A DNA stretch of 32,158 nt from CAZMXI01 sp964570205 (lineage in GTDB: Bacteria; Planctomycetota; Phycisphaerae; Tepidisphaerales; Tepidisphaeraceae): contig CAZMXI010000034.1 in NCBI GenBank assembly GCA_964570205.1, positions 1 to 32,158 on the forward strand, read 5' to 3'. Under the pieces are notes generated by a model. It was not told the origin of the DNA. It was given only the letters and a program-made list of their open reading frames with translations, and did not search any database. How positions within the stretch are numbered: position 1 is the stretch's first letter; every line of letters starts with the position of its first letter. Made by a program: the position numbers and the translations under genes. Positions 23,288-32,135 of this stretch are shown here, piece after piece.

Positions 23288-23639
23288 CGGGGGGAATACT
23301 GGGTATCTGGCGCAACACTGACATGGCTCCGCGCGGTTCCTGGCGTTTCTTGCTGCGGTGGCTGAGTGCATGCGATGTCATTTGCGTCGGTTGTATCGGC
23401 CTGTAGTTTGCAGTTCACCGGCCATGCACCGCATCGAAGGCATACTGCGACGGCCTCAGGTTGGCTCGCACCTGCGGGTGTAGTACCATTCCTGGCGTTT
23501 CCATCCTGGCATTCCTTACGCCCTGTTAAGAGCGAGGCCATGAACCAAAGTGGACGCCTGTGTTATCACGCTTTCGAGATTCGTTGGCCCCTGATTGGAA
23601 TGCTCCGCCTCGTGCATCCAGCCATGCGCTGTTCCTCGT
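23288..23639. other. Intergenic region, no gene recognised
   Basis: This 352-bp gap contains open frames without homology or ribosome-binding sites. The only promoter-like pair is TTGGCT (23461-23466) and TACCAT (23484-23489) with a 17-bp spacer, a poor match. TTCCTGGCGTTT occurs twice (near 23338 and 23490), possibly by chance. Confidence 0.4.
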
Positions 23640-26606
23640 ATGACATCATCGACCATGACAGAAAACACCGATCGGGAGTCACTCCGCCAACAACTGGAGG
23701 CCATTGCACCTGGCCAGCTCCGCTTCAGCCGCCACTATCAGATGCTTTATGCCACCGATGCCTCGAATTACCAGGTGGAGCCGATCGGCGTGGCGGTGCC
23801 CAATGACGTTCACAGCATGCATCGCCTTGTCGAGTACTGCGGCCGGCACGATGTGCCGTTGCTGCCTCGCGGTGGGGGCACGAGCCTCGCCGGGCAATGC
23901 GTGAACCGGGCCGTGGTCATTGACCATTCAGCCTGGTGCCGGCGCGTGATCGAACTGGACGCCTCCCACCGTATCTGCCATGTCGAGCCGGGCGTCACCG
24001 TCGATGAGCTGAATCGCTGGCTCGACGAGCGGCAATGCGGCCTGTTTTTCGCGCCCGACCCGGCCACCAGCGCCCAAGCCACCATCGGTGGGTGCATCGG
24101 CAACAACGCAGCCGGGGCGAGATCCATCCGTTATGGCAGAACCGTCGAGAACCTCGCAGGATTGGATGTCTGCCTTTCCACCGGCGAGCGTCTCTGGCTT
24201 GAGCCGGGCGCCGGCGCACGCGATCCGGCCGTGCGCCGGCTGGCCCGGGGCGTAGCTGAGGTCGTCCGGGGGCATCAGGATGAAATCCGCCGGCGCTGGC
24301 CGAAGACCTTTCGCCGCAATGCCGGTTACGCACTGGACCTCATCCTTAGTCAGCTCGATCAGGGCATCGCCCCCGATGACCTGAATCTATCCCCCCTGAT
24401 CTGCGGCAGCGAGGGCACGCTCGCCGTCATCCTCGGCGCAAAGCTGAAGCTCTGGCCGCTGCCGCGGGCCAAAGGCCTGGCCATTGCGTCATTCGCCTCG
24501 GTCGAGGAAGCGATCAACGCAACGGTCGATATTCTCAGAACCGTGCCCGTGGCCGTCGAACTGCTGGATGACGTGGTCCTGGAGGCCGCACGCGGCAACG
24601 CGCACTGTCGCCGTTACATGGAGGTGCTGCCGCTGCTGGATGGCTGCCCGCCGACTGCCGTGCTCTATGTGGAGTACCACGAACCGGAGTCACTCGACCA
24701 GGTCAAGGGCAAATTCGAGTTGTTGCGCAAGGTCATCCCGAGCGCCGCCGTGGCCGGCTATGTTGGACCCGAGCCGCTGGCCAGGGCATGGGCGCTGCGC
24801 AAAGCCGGCGAGCCGCTTCTTCACGGCCTGTCCGCCCATCGCAAGCCGCTGACGTTCATTGAAGATAACGCCGTCCCGATCGAGAACCTTGCCCGTTTTG
24901 TCAAGGAGCTGAAGAGGATCGCTGCTCGCCACGGCACAAAGGCCGCGTACTATGCCCACGCATCCGTGGGCGTGCTGCACGTCCGCCCGATGATCGACCT
25001 GCACGACGCCGCCGACCGCGAGCGCATGCACGCCATGGCCGTTGAGACGGCGGAACTCGCACGCAGCCTTGGTGGCGTCATGTCGGCCGAGCACGGCGAC
25101 GGCCGCGTCCGCGGTCCGCTGCTCGAATCCTTCTATGGCCCGCAAATCATGGAGGCCTTCCGCCAGGTCAAGCGTCTCTTCGACCCCTCCGGCGTTCTCA
25201 ACCCCGGCATGATTGTCGATGTTGGCCCGACGCGGGGCATCATCGAAAATCTCCGCGTCCTGCCCCGCGGCAGGCAACTCCACTGGCCTGATGTCCAGAC
25301 GTATTTTGATTACAGCGACCAGGAAGGCTTCGCCGGCGCTGTCGAAATGTGCAATGGCGCTGGCGTATGCCGCAGGACCGCCGTCGGCACCATGTGTCCC
25401 TCCTATCGTGCTACGATGGATGAACGTCACAGCACCCGCGGCCGGGCCAATGCTCTGCGCCTGGCGATCACCGGCCAGTTGCCCCTCCACGGCGCTGGCG
25501 AGAGGGCTGCATGGGATGACCGCGAGACGATCGAAACCTTGCGCCTCTGCCTGAGCTGCAAGGCCTGCAAGAGCGAATGCCCCAGCAATGTGGATGTCGC
25601 CCGCCTCAAGGCCGAGTACACCGCTCAATGCTACAGGATCGAGGGCCATGTGCCTCTTCAAGCCCGGGTGTTCGGCCATATTCGCCTGCTCAACCGACTC
25701 GGGTCCATCCTGCCCGAAGTCTCCAACTGGCTGGCTTCGGTTCTGCCCGTTCGAGCTGCGATCAACGAACTGTTCCACATCGCCCCCCAGCGAAGTCTCC
25801 CCCGGCTCGATCACTCTCTTTATCGATGGTTCCGGCAGCGGCACCGCCCGAAATTCGATGCCCGTCGTCCCAAGGTTGTGCTCTTCGCCGACTGCTTCAC
25901 CACCTTCAATGAACCGGGCATCGGGCGCGCCGCCGTCGCTGTTCTGGAACTCCTCGGCTACCAGGTTCTGTTGCCCAAGGTCGGCTGCTGCGGCCGGTCG
26001 ATGATCTCCGTCGGGCTGCTGGAAGACGCCATTCGAACCATTGACAGCACATTCAGCCAGTTGCTTCCGTATATCCAAGACCCGGACGTCGTCGCCATCA
26101 TTGTCTGCGAGCCTTCGTGTCTGGCATCGTTCAAGGATGACTGGCTACAGCTTCGCGTGAAGGCCGATAAGGCCCTCCGCCGCGAACTGGCCGACAAGGC
26201 CATGCTCGCCGAGGAGTTCGTCGAGCGATTCTGGGACAGGCACCCAACCCGGCCGACTGTGCCTGTCGCCCCCGGCGGGCAGGTCCTGCTGCACGGCCAC
26301 TGTCACCAGAAATCGCTCTGGGGCGATCAGACCAGCTCAGCCCTGCTCCGCCGCCTTGTCGGTGCGCGGTTGACCGTGCTTGGCACCGGCTGCTGCGGCA
26401 TGGCTGGGGCGTTCGGCTTCACTCGCGACCGCTATGATCTATCCATGAAGGTTGGCGAGATGTCTCTCCTGCCCGCCGTTCGTCAGGCCGGCGAGGATGC
26501 AGTCATCGTCGCCCCTGGCACGAGCTGTCGCCACCAGATCAGGGATGGCGCGGGCCGCAGAGCCCTTCATCCGATCGAACTGGCCGCCGAAATCATGATG
26601 CGGTGA
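23640..26606 (+). CDS. FAD-linked and Fe-S-binding dehydrogenase (YdiJ/GlcD-GlcF fusion type)
   Basis: A 988-residue fusion, close in length to E. coli YdiJ, a D-2-hydroxyacid dehydrogenase. The FAD_binding_4 domain spans about 40-215 with PRGGGTSLAGQ at residue 76 onward, followed by the FAD-oxidase C-terminal domain to about 540 (MSAEHGDGRVRG). Two iron-sulfur motifs follow: C571NGAGVC577 with C586P, and C637-C640-C643-C647P (LSCKACKSECP). Two CCG-type half-domains carry C783-C784 (VGCCGRS) and C918-C919 (TGCCGMA), as in GlcF. It should oxidise a D-2-hydroxy acid and pass electrons to a carrier at the inner face of the membrane; substrate is not fixed. I chose ATG 23640, but it and ATG 23655 both lack a clear ribosome-binding site. 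Confidence 0.92.
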   Translation: MTSSTMTENTDRESLRQQLEAIAPGQLRFSRHYQMLYATDASNYQVEPIGVAVPNDVHSMHRLVEYCGRHDVPLLPRGGGTSLAGQCVNRAVVIDHSAWCRRVIELDASHRICHVEPGVTVDELNRWLDERQCGLFFAPDPATSAQATIGGCIGNNAAGARSIRYGRTVENLAGLDVCLSTGERLWLEPGAGARDPAVRRLARGVAEVVRGHQDEIRRRWPKTFRRNAGYALDLILSQLDQGIAPDDLNLSPLICGSEGTLAVILGAKLKLWPLPRAKGLAIASFASVEEAINATVDILRTVPVAVELLDDVVLEAARGNAHCRRYMEVLPLLDGCPPTAVLYVEYHEPESLDQVKGKFELLRKVIPSAAVAGYVGPEPLARAWALRKAGEPLLHGLSAHRKPLTFIEDNAVPIENLARFVKELKRIAARHGTKAAYYAHASVGVLHVRPMIDLHDAADRERMHAMAVETAELARSLGGVMSAEHGDGRVRGPLLESFYGPQIMEAFRQVKRLFDPSGVLNPGMIVDVGPTRGIIENLRVLPRGRQLHWPDVQTYFDYSDQEGFAGAVEMCNGAGVCRRTAVGTMCPSYRATMDERHSTRGRANALRLAITGQLPLHGAGERAAWDDRETIETLRLCLSCKACKSECPSNVDVARLKAEYTAQCYRIEGHVPLQARVFGHIRLLNRLGSILPEVSNWLASVLPVRAAINELFHIAPQRSLPRLDHSLYRWFRQRHRPKFDARRPKVVLFADCFTTFNEPGIGRAAVAVLELLGYQVLLPKVGCCGRSMISVGLLEDAIRTIDSTFSQLLPYIQDPDVVAIIVCEPSCLASFKDDWLQLRVKADKALRRELADKAMLAEEFVERFWDRHPTRPTVPVAPGGQVLLHGHCHQKSLWGDQTSSALLRRLVGARLTVLGTGCCGMAGAFGFTRDRYDLSMKVGEMSLLPAVRQAGEDAVIVAPGTSCRHQIRDGAGRRALHPIELAAEIMMR

Positions 26607-26609
26607 ACC

Positions 26610-27668
26610 TTGACCCTGAAAATCGGCCACATTGAGCTGAAGACCAACCTCCTGCTTGCCCCCATGGCCGGCTACTGTGACCTGGCCTTTCGGCTCATTC
26701 CCCGTTCGCTGGGCGGCGTCGGCCTGGCCAGCACCGACCTGCTCTGCTCGCACGCCGTTGTCCGCGAAACGCGCAAGACGCTCGCGCTGGCCGCCACCTG
26801 CGAACAGGATTCGCCTCTGTGCATCCAGCTCTTTGGCTGCTGGGATGATCCGCTGCCCGAGGCCGCCCGCTGGGCCGAAGATCACGGCTACTCGATTATC
26901 GACGTCAACATGGGCTGTCCTTCGCGCAACATCACCAAGCAGGATGGCGGCTCAAGGCTGCTCTGCGATCCCGATGCCACGATACGCATGATCGAAAAGG
27001 TCCGCGCGTGTTTGAGGCACACGCCGCTGACCGCCAAGCTGCGCCTGGGTTGGGATGACTCGAAGATCGTCGCCCCTTACCTGGCCCGCCGCCTGGAGGA
27101 AGCCGGCGTCGCCGCCATCACCATCCATGGCCGGACTACCGAGATGAAATTCTCCGGCGAGGTCCGCCTGGATGGCATTGCCGAGGTCGTCGCGGCTGTG
27201 AAGACCATTCCCGTGTTCGGCAATGGCGATGTGCGGGTGCCCGAGGATGCCCGCCGGATGATCGAGAAAACCGGCTGCGCCGGCGTCATGATTGGCCGGG
27301 CGGCACTATCCGCCCCCTGGATCTTCCGCGATGCGCACAGCTATCTGACCACCGGAACCATTCCCCCCGAGCCGACGATTCAGGAAAAGTGCCACTACAT
27401 GCACCAGCACTTCGAGAATGCCGTGAAGTACCGAGGTGAGCGCTCTGCCGTGCTCGAATTCCGCCGCCGCGCAAGCTGGTATGCCAAGCAGATGCAGCCC
27501 TGCCGCATGCTCAAGGATTCGATGCTTGCCATCAACTCGGCCGCCGACTTTGATGATGCGCTGCGGCGATTCCTTGACTGGCGGCAAAAGCACGACGAAG
27601 AGCATGGTGTTGCCCGTCCGCCCGGGGCCTCGTCGGGTCCGCAATCCGCCTCAGCCGCCGCTACCTGA
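26610..27668 (+). CDS. dus: tRNA-dihydrouridine synthase
   Basis: A 352-residue flavoenzyme that reduces specific uridines in tRNA. Family marks are APMAGYCDLAFRLI at the N-terminus, catalytic C103 in NMGCPSRNITKQDGGSRLL, ITIHGRTTEMKFSG, and the FMN phosphate site GNGDVRVPEDARRMI with GVMIGRAALSAPWIF. DusB-like affiliation is likely. The start is a TTG at 26610, 3 nt after the stop of the dehydrogenase gene, because the next ATG (codon 18) would remove the first conserved strand. The 3' end overlaps the convergent secreted-protein gene by 8 bp. The last 15 or so residues are low-complexity. Confidence 0.93.
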   Translation: MTLKIGHIELKTNLLLAPMAGYCDLAFRLIPRSLGGVGLASTDLLCSHAVVRETRKTLALAATCEQDSPLCIQLFGCWDDPLPEAARWAEDHGYSIIDVNMGCPSRNITKQDGGSRLLCDPDATIRMIEKVRACLRHTPLTAKLRLGWDDSKIVAPYLARRLEEAGVAAITIHGRTTEMKFSGEVRLDGIAEVVAAVKTIPVFGNGDVRVPEDARRMIEKTGCAGVMIGRAALSAPWIFRDAHSYLTTGTIPPEPTIQEKCHYMHQHFENAVKYRGERSAVLEFRRRASWYAKQMQPCRMLKDSMLAINSAADFDDALRRFLDWRQKHDEEHGVARPPGASSGPQSASAAAT

Positions 27669-28665
27669 GCTTCCACCCTGTTTCGTCAACCTCCAAAGCG
27701 GTCTTGCCGGCGTGCGCGTCATATACCTGGTTCATCTCATCGATCGAATCAAAGAATCCCACGATGAACGCCGCGCTGAACGACTCGCCCGCCTTGATTG
27801 GTCGGCCTCCAAACTCCTCGATCATGCAAACATATCCGCGCTGGTGGCACCACGCCTCCGAAACCACATCGGCCTTGAGCGTCATCCCCGCTAACCAGGG
27901 TCCATCATTGCCCGTCTTCGGATCGCGCAGGTGATAGGCACGAATGAACCGCTGCGGCGTCTTGTCTCGCCCGCGCGTGTAGTTGAACTTCTCGTCGGGT
28001 GCGAAGTCATTCAGAAACTCCGATGAGGGGACTATTCCACGATAGCTCAGGTAGACTTCGCTGAAGGTATCGCCTTTGTTGTGCTTGATGTGGCCCGGCA
28101 TGTCCAGCCGCAGGAACATGCTGTCGGAACTGTTCACCGCGTCGATGCGGTCGGATGAAACGAAATATCGCTTCCCCTCCGGAAACACGATGGTCTGCGT
28201 CCACGTCGAGCCCGTCTTCCTGCCCGGAGCGGCAGTCTTGTAGGCGTAATCCTGACGAAACGCCAAGAAATCCCGGCCGGAGATGATCTCTGGAGCAAGC
28301 GCCTTGGCCTGCGTGCAGATCTGCGGGCCCTCGATGGATCGCTTGGCCGTCTTGCCGTGATAGGCGTTCCCGAAATGATAGATCAGCTCCTTGTTGATCT
28401 GGTCGCGATATGCCTCATCCGACCCGTTCTCCATGATCCAGTCCACGATGTCCAGGCCGAAGCCGGCATCGCGGAAGCCGGTCTTCCGGTCCAGGAAGCT
28501 GCCCCCGGCGATGCCGCTGACATAGCCCTTCTTGCGGATGGCGGCTTCGAGTTGCGGCGTTGAAAGGCGGATCTGCTCATCCGTCACCGTGATGACGGGC
28601 AGATCCACGGCGCGCGCCAGAAGTGCGCTCCCCAGCAGTAGGGCCGTCGCCACTGCGATCCTCAT
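27661..28665 (-). CDS. Secreted protein of unknown function
   Basis: A 334-residue protein with a Sec signal peptide (VATALLLGSALLARAVDLP, about residues 4-21). The mature part is predicted from its alternating pattern to be mostly beta, with SDRIDAVNSSDSMFLRLDMP and FAAFIVGFF-like strands near the end; the early segment (AAIRKKGYVSGIAGGSF, DAGFGLDIVDWIMENG) resembles the sugar-binding face of galactose-mutarotase-like sandwiches, but this is only an impression. I do not recognise a family with confidence. GAGG lies 6 nt before the ATG at 28665, and the gene follows nagB by 8 bp, so it is the last gene of the minus-strand operon. Its 3' end overlaps dus by 8 bp. Confidence 0.75.
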   Translation of the reverse strand: MRIAVATALLLGSALLARAVDLPVITVTDEQIRLSTPQLEAAIRKKGYVSGIAGGSFLDRKTGFRDAGFGLDIVDWIMENGSDEAYRDQINKELIYHFGNAYHGKTAKRSIEGPQICTQAKALAPEIISGRDFLAFRQDYAYKTAAPGRKTGSTWTQTIVFPEGKRYFVSSDRIDAVNSSDSMFLRLDMPGHIKHNKGDTFSEVYLSYRGIVPSSEFLNDFAPDEKFNYTRGRDKTPQRFIRAYHLRDPKTGNDGPWLAGMTLKADVVSEAWCHQRGYVCMIEEFGGRPIKAGESFSAAFIVGFFDSIDEMNQVYDAHAGKTALEVDETGWKLR

Positions 28666-28673
28666 GCCTCACC

Positions 28674-29456
28674 TCAGCTTTTGGGCGCATGCGGCTTGTA
28701 CGTCTGCACCCAGTCGTAGTAATCCCGCATCTTCAACTGTCCGGCCGCCGCCTCATCCAGGAATACCATCACCTCCGGATGCATCTGCAACGCGCTGGCC
28801 GTTACCATTCCCGCGACCGGTCCCTCGACTGCCGCCGCAATCGCCTCAGACTTGTTCGCGCCGTTGGCCAGCATGATGATCCGTTTGGCATCCAGGATCG
28901 TTCCCACGCCCATCGTGATCGCATAGATGGGAACATCCTTGCGGTCGGCGAAGAACCTGGCGTTGTCGTCGATCGTGCTTTTGGCCAATGTCTTCAGCCG
29001 CGTTCGCGATGACAGCGAACTGCCCGGCTCGTTGAAGCCAATGTGCCCATCCGACCCGATCCCCAGGATCTGCAGGTCAATCCCTCCCACATCCCGGATA
29101 CGCTGTTCATACCACTCGCAGAACGAGCGGTAATTGTTCGTCGTGCCCGAAGGAATGTGCACATTCTGCGGCGGAATGTTGATGTGCTTGAAGAAACTCT
29201 CGTGCATGAAATGGTGGTAACTCTGCGGATGCGTGATCGGCAGCCCAACATATTCGTCCAGGTTGAACGTCGTCACGTGCGAGAAGTCCAGCTCCCCTCG
29301 TTTGCACATCTTCGCCAGTTCCTGATACAGCCCCAGCGGCGTCGACCCCGTCGCCAGCCCCAGCACGGCATTTGGCTTTGCGTTCAGGACGTCGGCCACC
29401 TCTCTGGCTGCGGCCAGGCTCATCTCTTCGTACTTCTTGAATACTGCAACTTCCAT
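28674..29456 (-). CDS. nagB: Glucosamine-6-phosphate deaminase
   Basis: NagB converts glucosamine 6-phosphate to fructose 6-phosphate and ammonia in the cytosol. The 260-residue protein keeps the catalytic set: D67 (NLDEYVGL), D136, H138 and E143 (GSDGHIGFNEPG), equivalent to D72, D141, H143 and E148 of E. coli NagB with a constant offset of five. The substrate-phosphate loop LATGSTPLGLYQEL is present. AAGGAG lies 5-6 nt before the ATG at 29456, which matches the normal N-terminus; a longer open frame upstream overlaps the DUF4832 gene. It lies in an operon with a DUF4832 protein, a Gfo/Idh oxidoreductase and a secreted unknown, which points to amino-sugar or related glycan use. Confidence 0.96.
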   Translation of the reverse strand: MEVAVFKKYEEMSLAAAREVADVLNAKPNAVLGLATGSTPLGLYQELAKMCKRGELDFSHVTTFNLDEYVGLPITHPQSYHHFMHESFFKHINIPPQNVHIPSGTTNNYRSFCEWYEQRIRDVGGIDLQILGIGSDGHIGFNEPGSSLSSRTRLKTLAKSTIDDNARFFADRKDVPIYAITMGVGTILDAKRIIMLANGANKSEAIAAAVEGPVAGMVTASALQMHPEVMVFLDEAAAGQLKMRDYYDWVQTYKPHAPKS

Positions 29457-29482
29457 CCGGTCTCCTTCCCTGTTGTGTGCCC

Positions 29483-30832
29483 TCATTCTACCGAAACGCG
29501 GCTGACAGTGTGCAATCGGCCCGTTTCCGGCACGTCGATCGCCAGCCGGATGGCTGGCCTGCCCGTCTGCGGATCGATCAGCGCCACGCCCAGCCCGTAC
29601 TCCCCGGGCTTCATGCCGGCCGGCGGAATCAGTGTGGCGGCCACCGCGTGGTCCCCCGGCAGCCACGTGGTCGGGTCCACGTCATCCTGCGGCGTGGTCA
29701 ACACCGCCTTTCCCGCGGAATCCAGCAGATACAGCGCCAGCGCGTGCCTTCGATACAGCTTCCCCACGCCCACGTTCGACCATTTCATCGACATCGTCAG
29801 CTTCTGCCCGCGCGCAACCGCCGCCGGATGGGCGGCCTCGCGCAGCACGAACCGATATCCCGACAGCCGCGCCAGCTTCTCCACCTGAGGCCATTGGTCC
29901 TTCGGCACGTTCCCGATGTTGTCGTTGATGTACGTGACGTGATTCTTCAGCATGAACTCCACGGCCCGGTCGAACGACCATTTCCGGCCCTGCAGGTACT
30001 CGTAGTTTCCGAACCACTCGAACACCACCGGCGCCTTCTTCCACTGCTCGGCGAACTCCGGCACCTTCGCGTACTTCTCGTGCCCGATCCAGCGCTCTTC
30101 GTGCCAAGGCGACCCTACGCCATCCCGCCGATACCCCGCGCCCCGCGGCAGCGCATACGCCATCGCCTCCGCGTCATCCGACATCTGCATGAGGTGCGTC
30201 TGCTTGAAGCTGTCGAGGTACATGTCGATGATTCGCCGGCGCGTCTCCCACGGCTTGCCGTTGGGCGTGTGCCATTCGCCCCAGATGCCGTACGAGCCGA
30301 TGTCGATGAACTCGATCCCCGGGTGCCCGTCATAGCGCTTGCCCAGCGCGGCGAGGAATGCCGCGTGCCTGGCCAGGTATATCGGATCGGCGTAGTCCGG
30401 CTCGATCCGCTTGATCGCCTTCCCGCCCGATGTCGGGTCGCCGCCGCCCCGGTCGTACTCGTAAAACCTGCACCCCGCGCCAAAGAGCCACTTGGGCGAG
30501 CAGTAATACGTCGCCGAGTGGGCGTTGGTCGTCATGATCCGCACCGCTACCCGCCCCTCGCGCTTCGCCCAGCCGTTGATCGCATCATCAATCAGTTTCC
30601 ACTGGTATCGTCCCTCCTCCGGCTCCAGGTCGCACCAGTTGTATCGAACATACGCCACGCGCGTTGGCAGGCGCGGCTCGCGCGCATAGCCTCTTCCCCC
30701 GGCCATCCAGCCCTTGCCGGGATTGGCGAACAGCGTGTCGATTTCCTTGAACCGCACAACCGTCTGTTCCGCGGCGCTGGCCGCCGCGCAGATCATCAGC
30801 GCTGTCGCCCCGATCGCACAGGTCCATCGCAT
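29483..30832 (-). CDS. Secreted DUF4832 protein, glycosidase-like barrel
   Basis: A 449-residue exported protein (signal peptide about 1-21, ending SAAEQ). The first two thirds read as a GH42/clan-A-like barrel: NPGKGWMAGGRGYA, YVRYNWCDLEPEEGRYQWKLID (the W-x-x-I/L-E-P-x-x-G pattern), and a candidate acid/base in IGSYGIWGEWHTPNG. VVFEWFGNYEYL is a possible second carboxylate site. The last third is the beta-rich DUF4832 domain (SMKWSNVGVGKLYRR, LGVALIDPQTGRPA). Family members occur in polysaccharide-use loci; no substrate is assigned. GAGG is 6 nt before the ATG at 30832. It lies 40 bp after the oxidoreductase gene and 26 bp before nagB. Confidence 0.82.
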   Translation of the reverse strand: MRWTCAIGATALMICAAASAAEQTVVRFKEIDTLFANPGKGWMAGGRGYAREPRLPTRVAYVRYNWCDLEPEEGRYQWKLIDDAINGWAKREGRVAVRIMTTNAHSATYYCSPKWLFGAGCRFYEYDRGGGDPTSGGKAIKRIEPDYADPIYLARHAAFLAALGKRYDGHPGIEFIDIGSYGIWGEWHTPNGKPWETRRRIIDMYLDSFKQTHLMQMSDDAEAMAYALPRGAGYRRDGVGSPWHEERWIGHEKYAKVPEFAEQWKKAPVVFEWFGNYEYLQGRKWSFDRAVEFMLKNHVTYINDNIGNVPKDQWPQVEKLARLSGYRFVLREAAHPAAVARGQKLTMSMKWSNVGVGKLYRRHALALYLLDSAGKAVLTTPQDDVDPTTWLPGDHAVAATLIPPAGMKPGEYGLGVALIDPQTGRPAIRLAIDVPETGRLHTVSRVSVE

Positions 30833-30872
30833 GCTTCACCTCGCGCAGCTTTGCCTGATCACGCGTGCCCGG

Positions 30873-31889
30873 CTACCTGACCTTCGCCGCGGCTTGCTGC
30901 TTCGCCTTCGCCAGGACGCTCTCGATCGTCACCGGTACGCCGTTCTGCCGTTTGCTCTCGTCCGCGGCCTCCATGAACGCGAACAGCTCGATCGTCTCCT
31001 CCGCGTTGATCGGCGGCTGCCCGGTCTTGAAGAACGTTGCGATCTGTTCGCACAGGGGCTTGTATCCCTCGTATTTCCCGCTGGGCGCGATCCCCCTGGC
31101 CCCGAAGACCATCGCCCCGTAATCGCTCCTGCCCGCGCGGATGCCGCGGAATGTCCCGATCCGCCCATCCTTCCACCTGCCCACCACCAGGTCCGTGCCC
31201 TCGCTCCGGACCCGCGTCACCGTCTCGCAGCCCGGTCCCATGATCGTGTACAGGATCTCCACACCGTGAACGCCGTACCAGAACAGGTCTGGGTGCGTTG
31301 GGTCCAGCGAGCACGGGCTCCAGGCGTCGCACCCGGTCACCTGCCCGACCCGGTCATCGTTTCGCATCCCGAAGATCCCCGGGCTGTACCGCAGCGATGA
31401 GCTGCTGAACCACGGCACGTTGTGCTTCCTCCCCAGTTCGGCGATCGCCACTGCATCCGCCAGCGAGCCCGCCAGTGGCTTGTCGATGAACAGGGGCTTG
31501 CCCGCCTCGAACACCGGCCGAGCCTGCTCCAGGTGCGGCCGGCCATCCACGCTCTCCAGCAGCACCACATCCACCTTCTTCAGCAGCTCGGGAATCGTAT
31601 CGACGATCTCCACCCCCATCTTCCTCAGTTCATCCGCATAGCCCTGCACCCGGTCGCGGCTGCTCTTCAGGTCCGGGCTGCCGCCCGGATACGCCGCCAC
31701 CACCTTCACCAGCGCAATATCTCCCGTCGCCTTCGGGTCGTTGAACAACTTCGTGAAGGCAGGCACGTGCGATGTGTCCGTCCCGATGATCCCCGCCCGG
31801 ATCACCTTCACCGGCTGCTGCCCCTGGGCGCCTGCTGTCTGGGATACGAGTGACGCCAATGCCACTACGGCGGCGATTCGCAGGACCAT
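30873..31889 (-). CDS. Exported Gfo/Idh/MocA-family oxidoreductase
   Basis: A 338-residue protein with a Sec-like signal (VVALASLVSQTAGAQGQQ) and a Gfo/Idh Rossmann layout. The nucleotide-binding turn reads GIIGTDTSHVPAFT instead of GIIGxGxxG, and the catalytic-loop motif is IDKPLAGSLADA instead of EKP. The second half has the Gfo/Idh C-terminal sheet, with WYGVHGVEILYTIMG carrying a family histidine. Planctomycetota encode many such proteins; their cofactor and substrate are mostly unknown. AAGGAG lies 6 nt before the ATG at 31889. It is the first gene of the operon with the DUF4832 protein, nagB and the secreted unknown. Confidence 0.88.
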   Translation of the reverse strand: MVLRIAAVVALASLVSQTAGAQGQQPVKVIRAGIIGTDTSHVPAFTKLFNDPKATGDIALVKVVAAYPGGSPDLKSSRDRVQGYADELRKMGVEIVDTIPELLKKVDVVLLESVDGRPHLEQARPVFEAGKPLFIDKPLAGSLADAVAIAELGRKHNVPWFSSSSLRYSPGIFGMRNDDRVGQVTGCDAWSPCSLDPTHPDLFWYGVHGVEILYTIMGPGCETVTRVRSEGTDLVVGRWKDGRIGTFRGIRAGRSDYGAMVFGARGIAPSGKYEGYKPLCEQIATFFKTGQPPINAEETIELFAFMEAADESKRQNGVPVTIESVLAKAKQQAAAKVR

Positions 31890-32034
31890 GAGCTCTCCTT
31901 ACGCAAGAGGATGAGATGTCTCGCCTGGGCTCGAATGGTCCGCCCCATCTTCAAGAAGGTCTGCCGCCATCCGCCAGGCTGCGCCTATCATGCTGGCCGG
32001 CGGCCGGCCTCGTCAAGTCCGCCCCGCCAAAGAC

Positions 32035-32106
32035 TCAATGCCCCTTGCCGAAGAAAGCCTTAATCGAATCGTAGATGTCATCCTTGCTGTTCACCCGGCT
32101 GGTCAA
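32035..32106 (-). other. Possible short peptide frame or gene remnant
   Basis: A minus-strand frame with coding-like composition ends in SKDDIYDSIKAFFGKGH and a TGA. The frame is closed upstream by TAA at 32149-32151, and the only start candidate is a TTG at 32106 with no clear ribosome-binding site. It looks like the C-terminus of a protein whose upstream part was lost or frameshifted, or a very small gene. The function is unknown. Confidence 0.2.
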
Positions 32107-32135
32107 GTGTGCTGGTTCAGCCTGAACTGGAGAAC

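Noticed and set aside
24690..26078. 462-codon minus-strand open frame
   Set aside because: Antisense to the FAD/Fe-S dehydrogenase.
29477..30880. 467-codon plus-strand open frame
   Set aside because: Antisense to the DUF4832 gene; arginine/proline-rich shadow composition.
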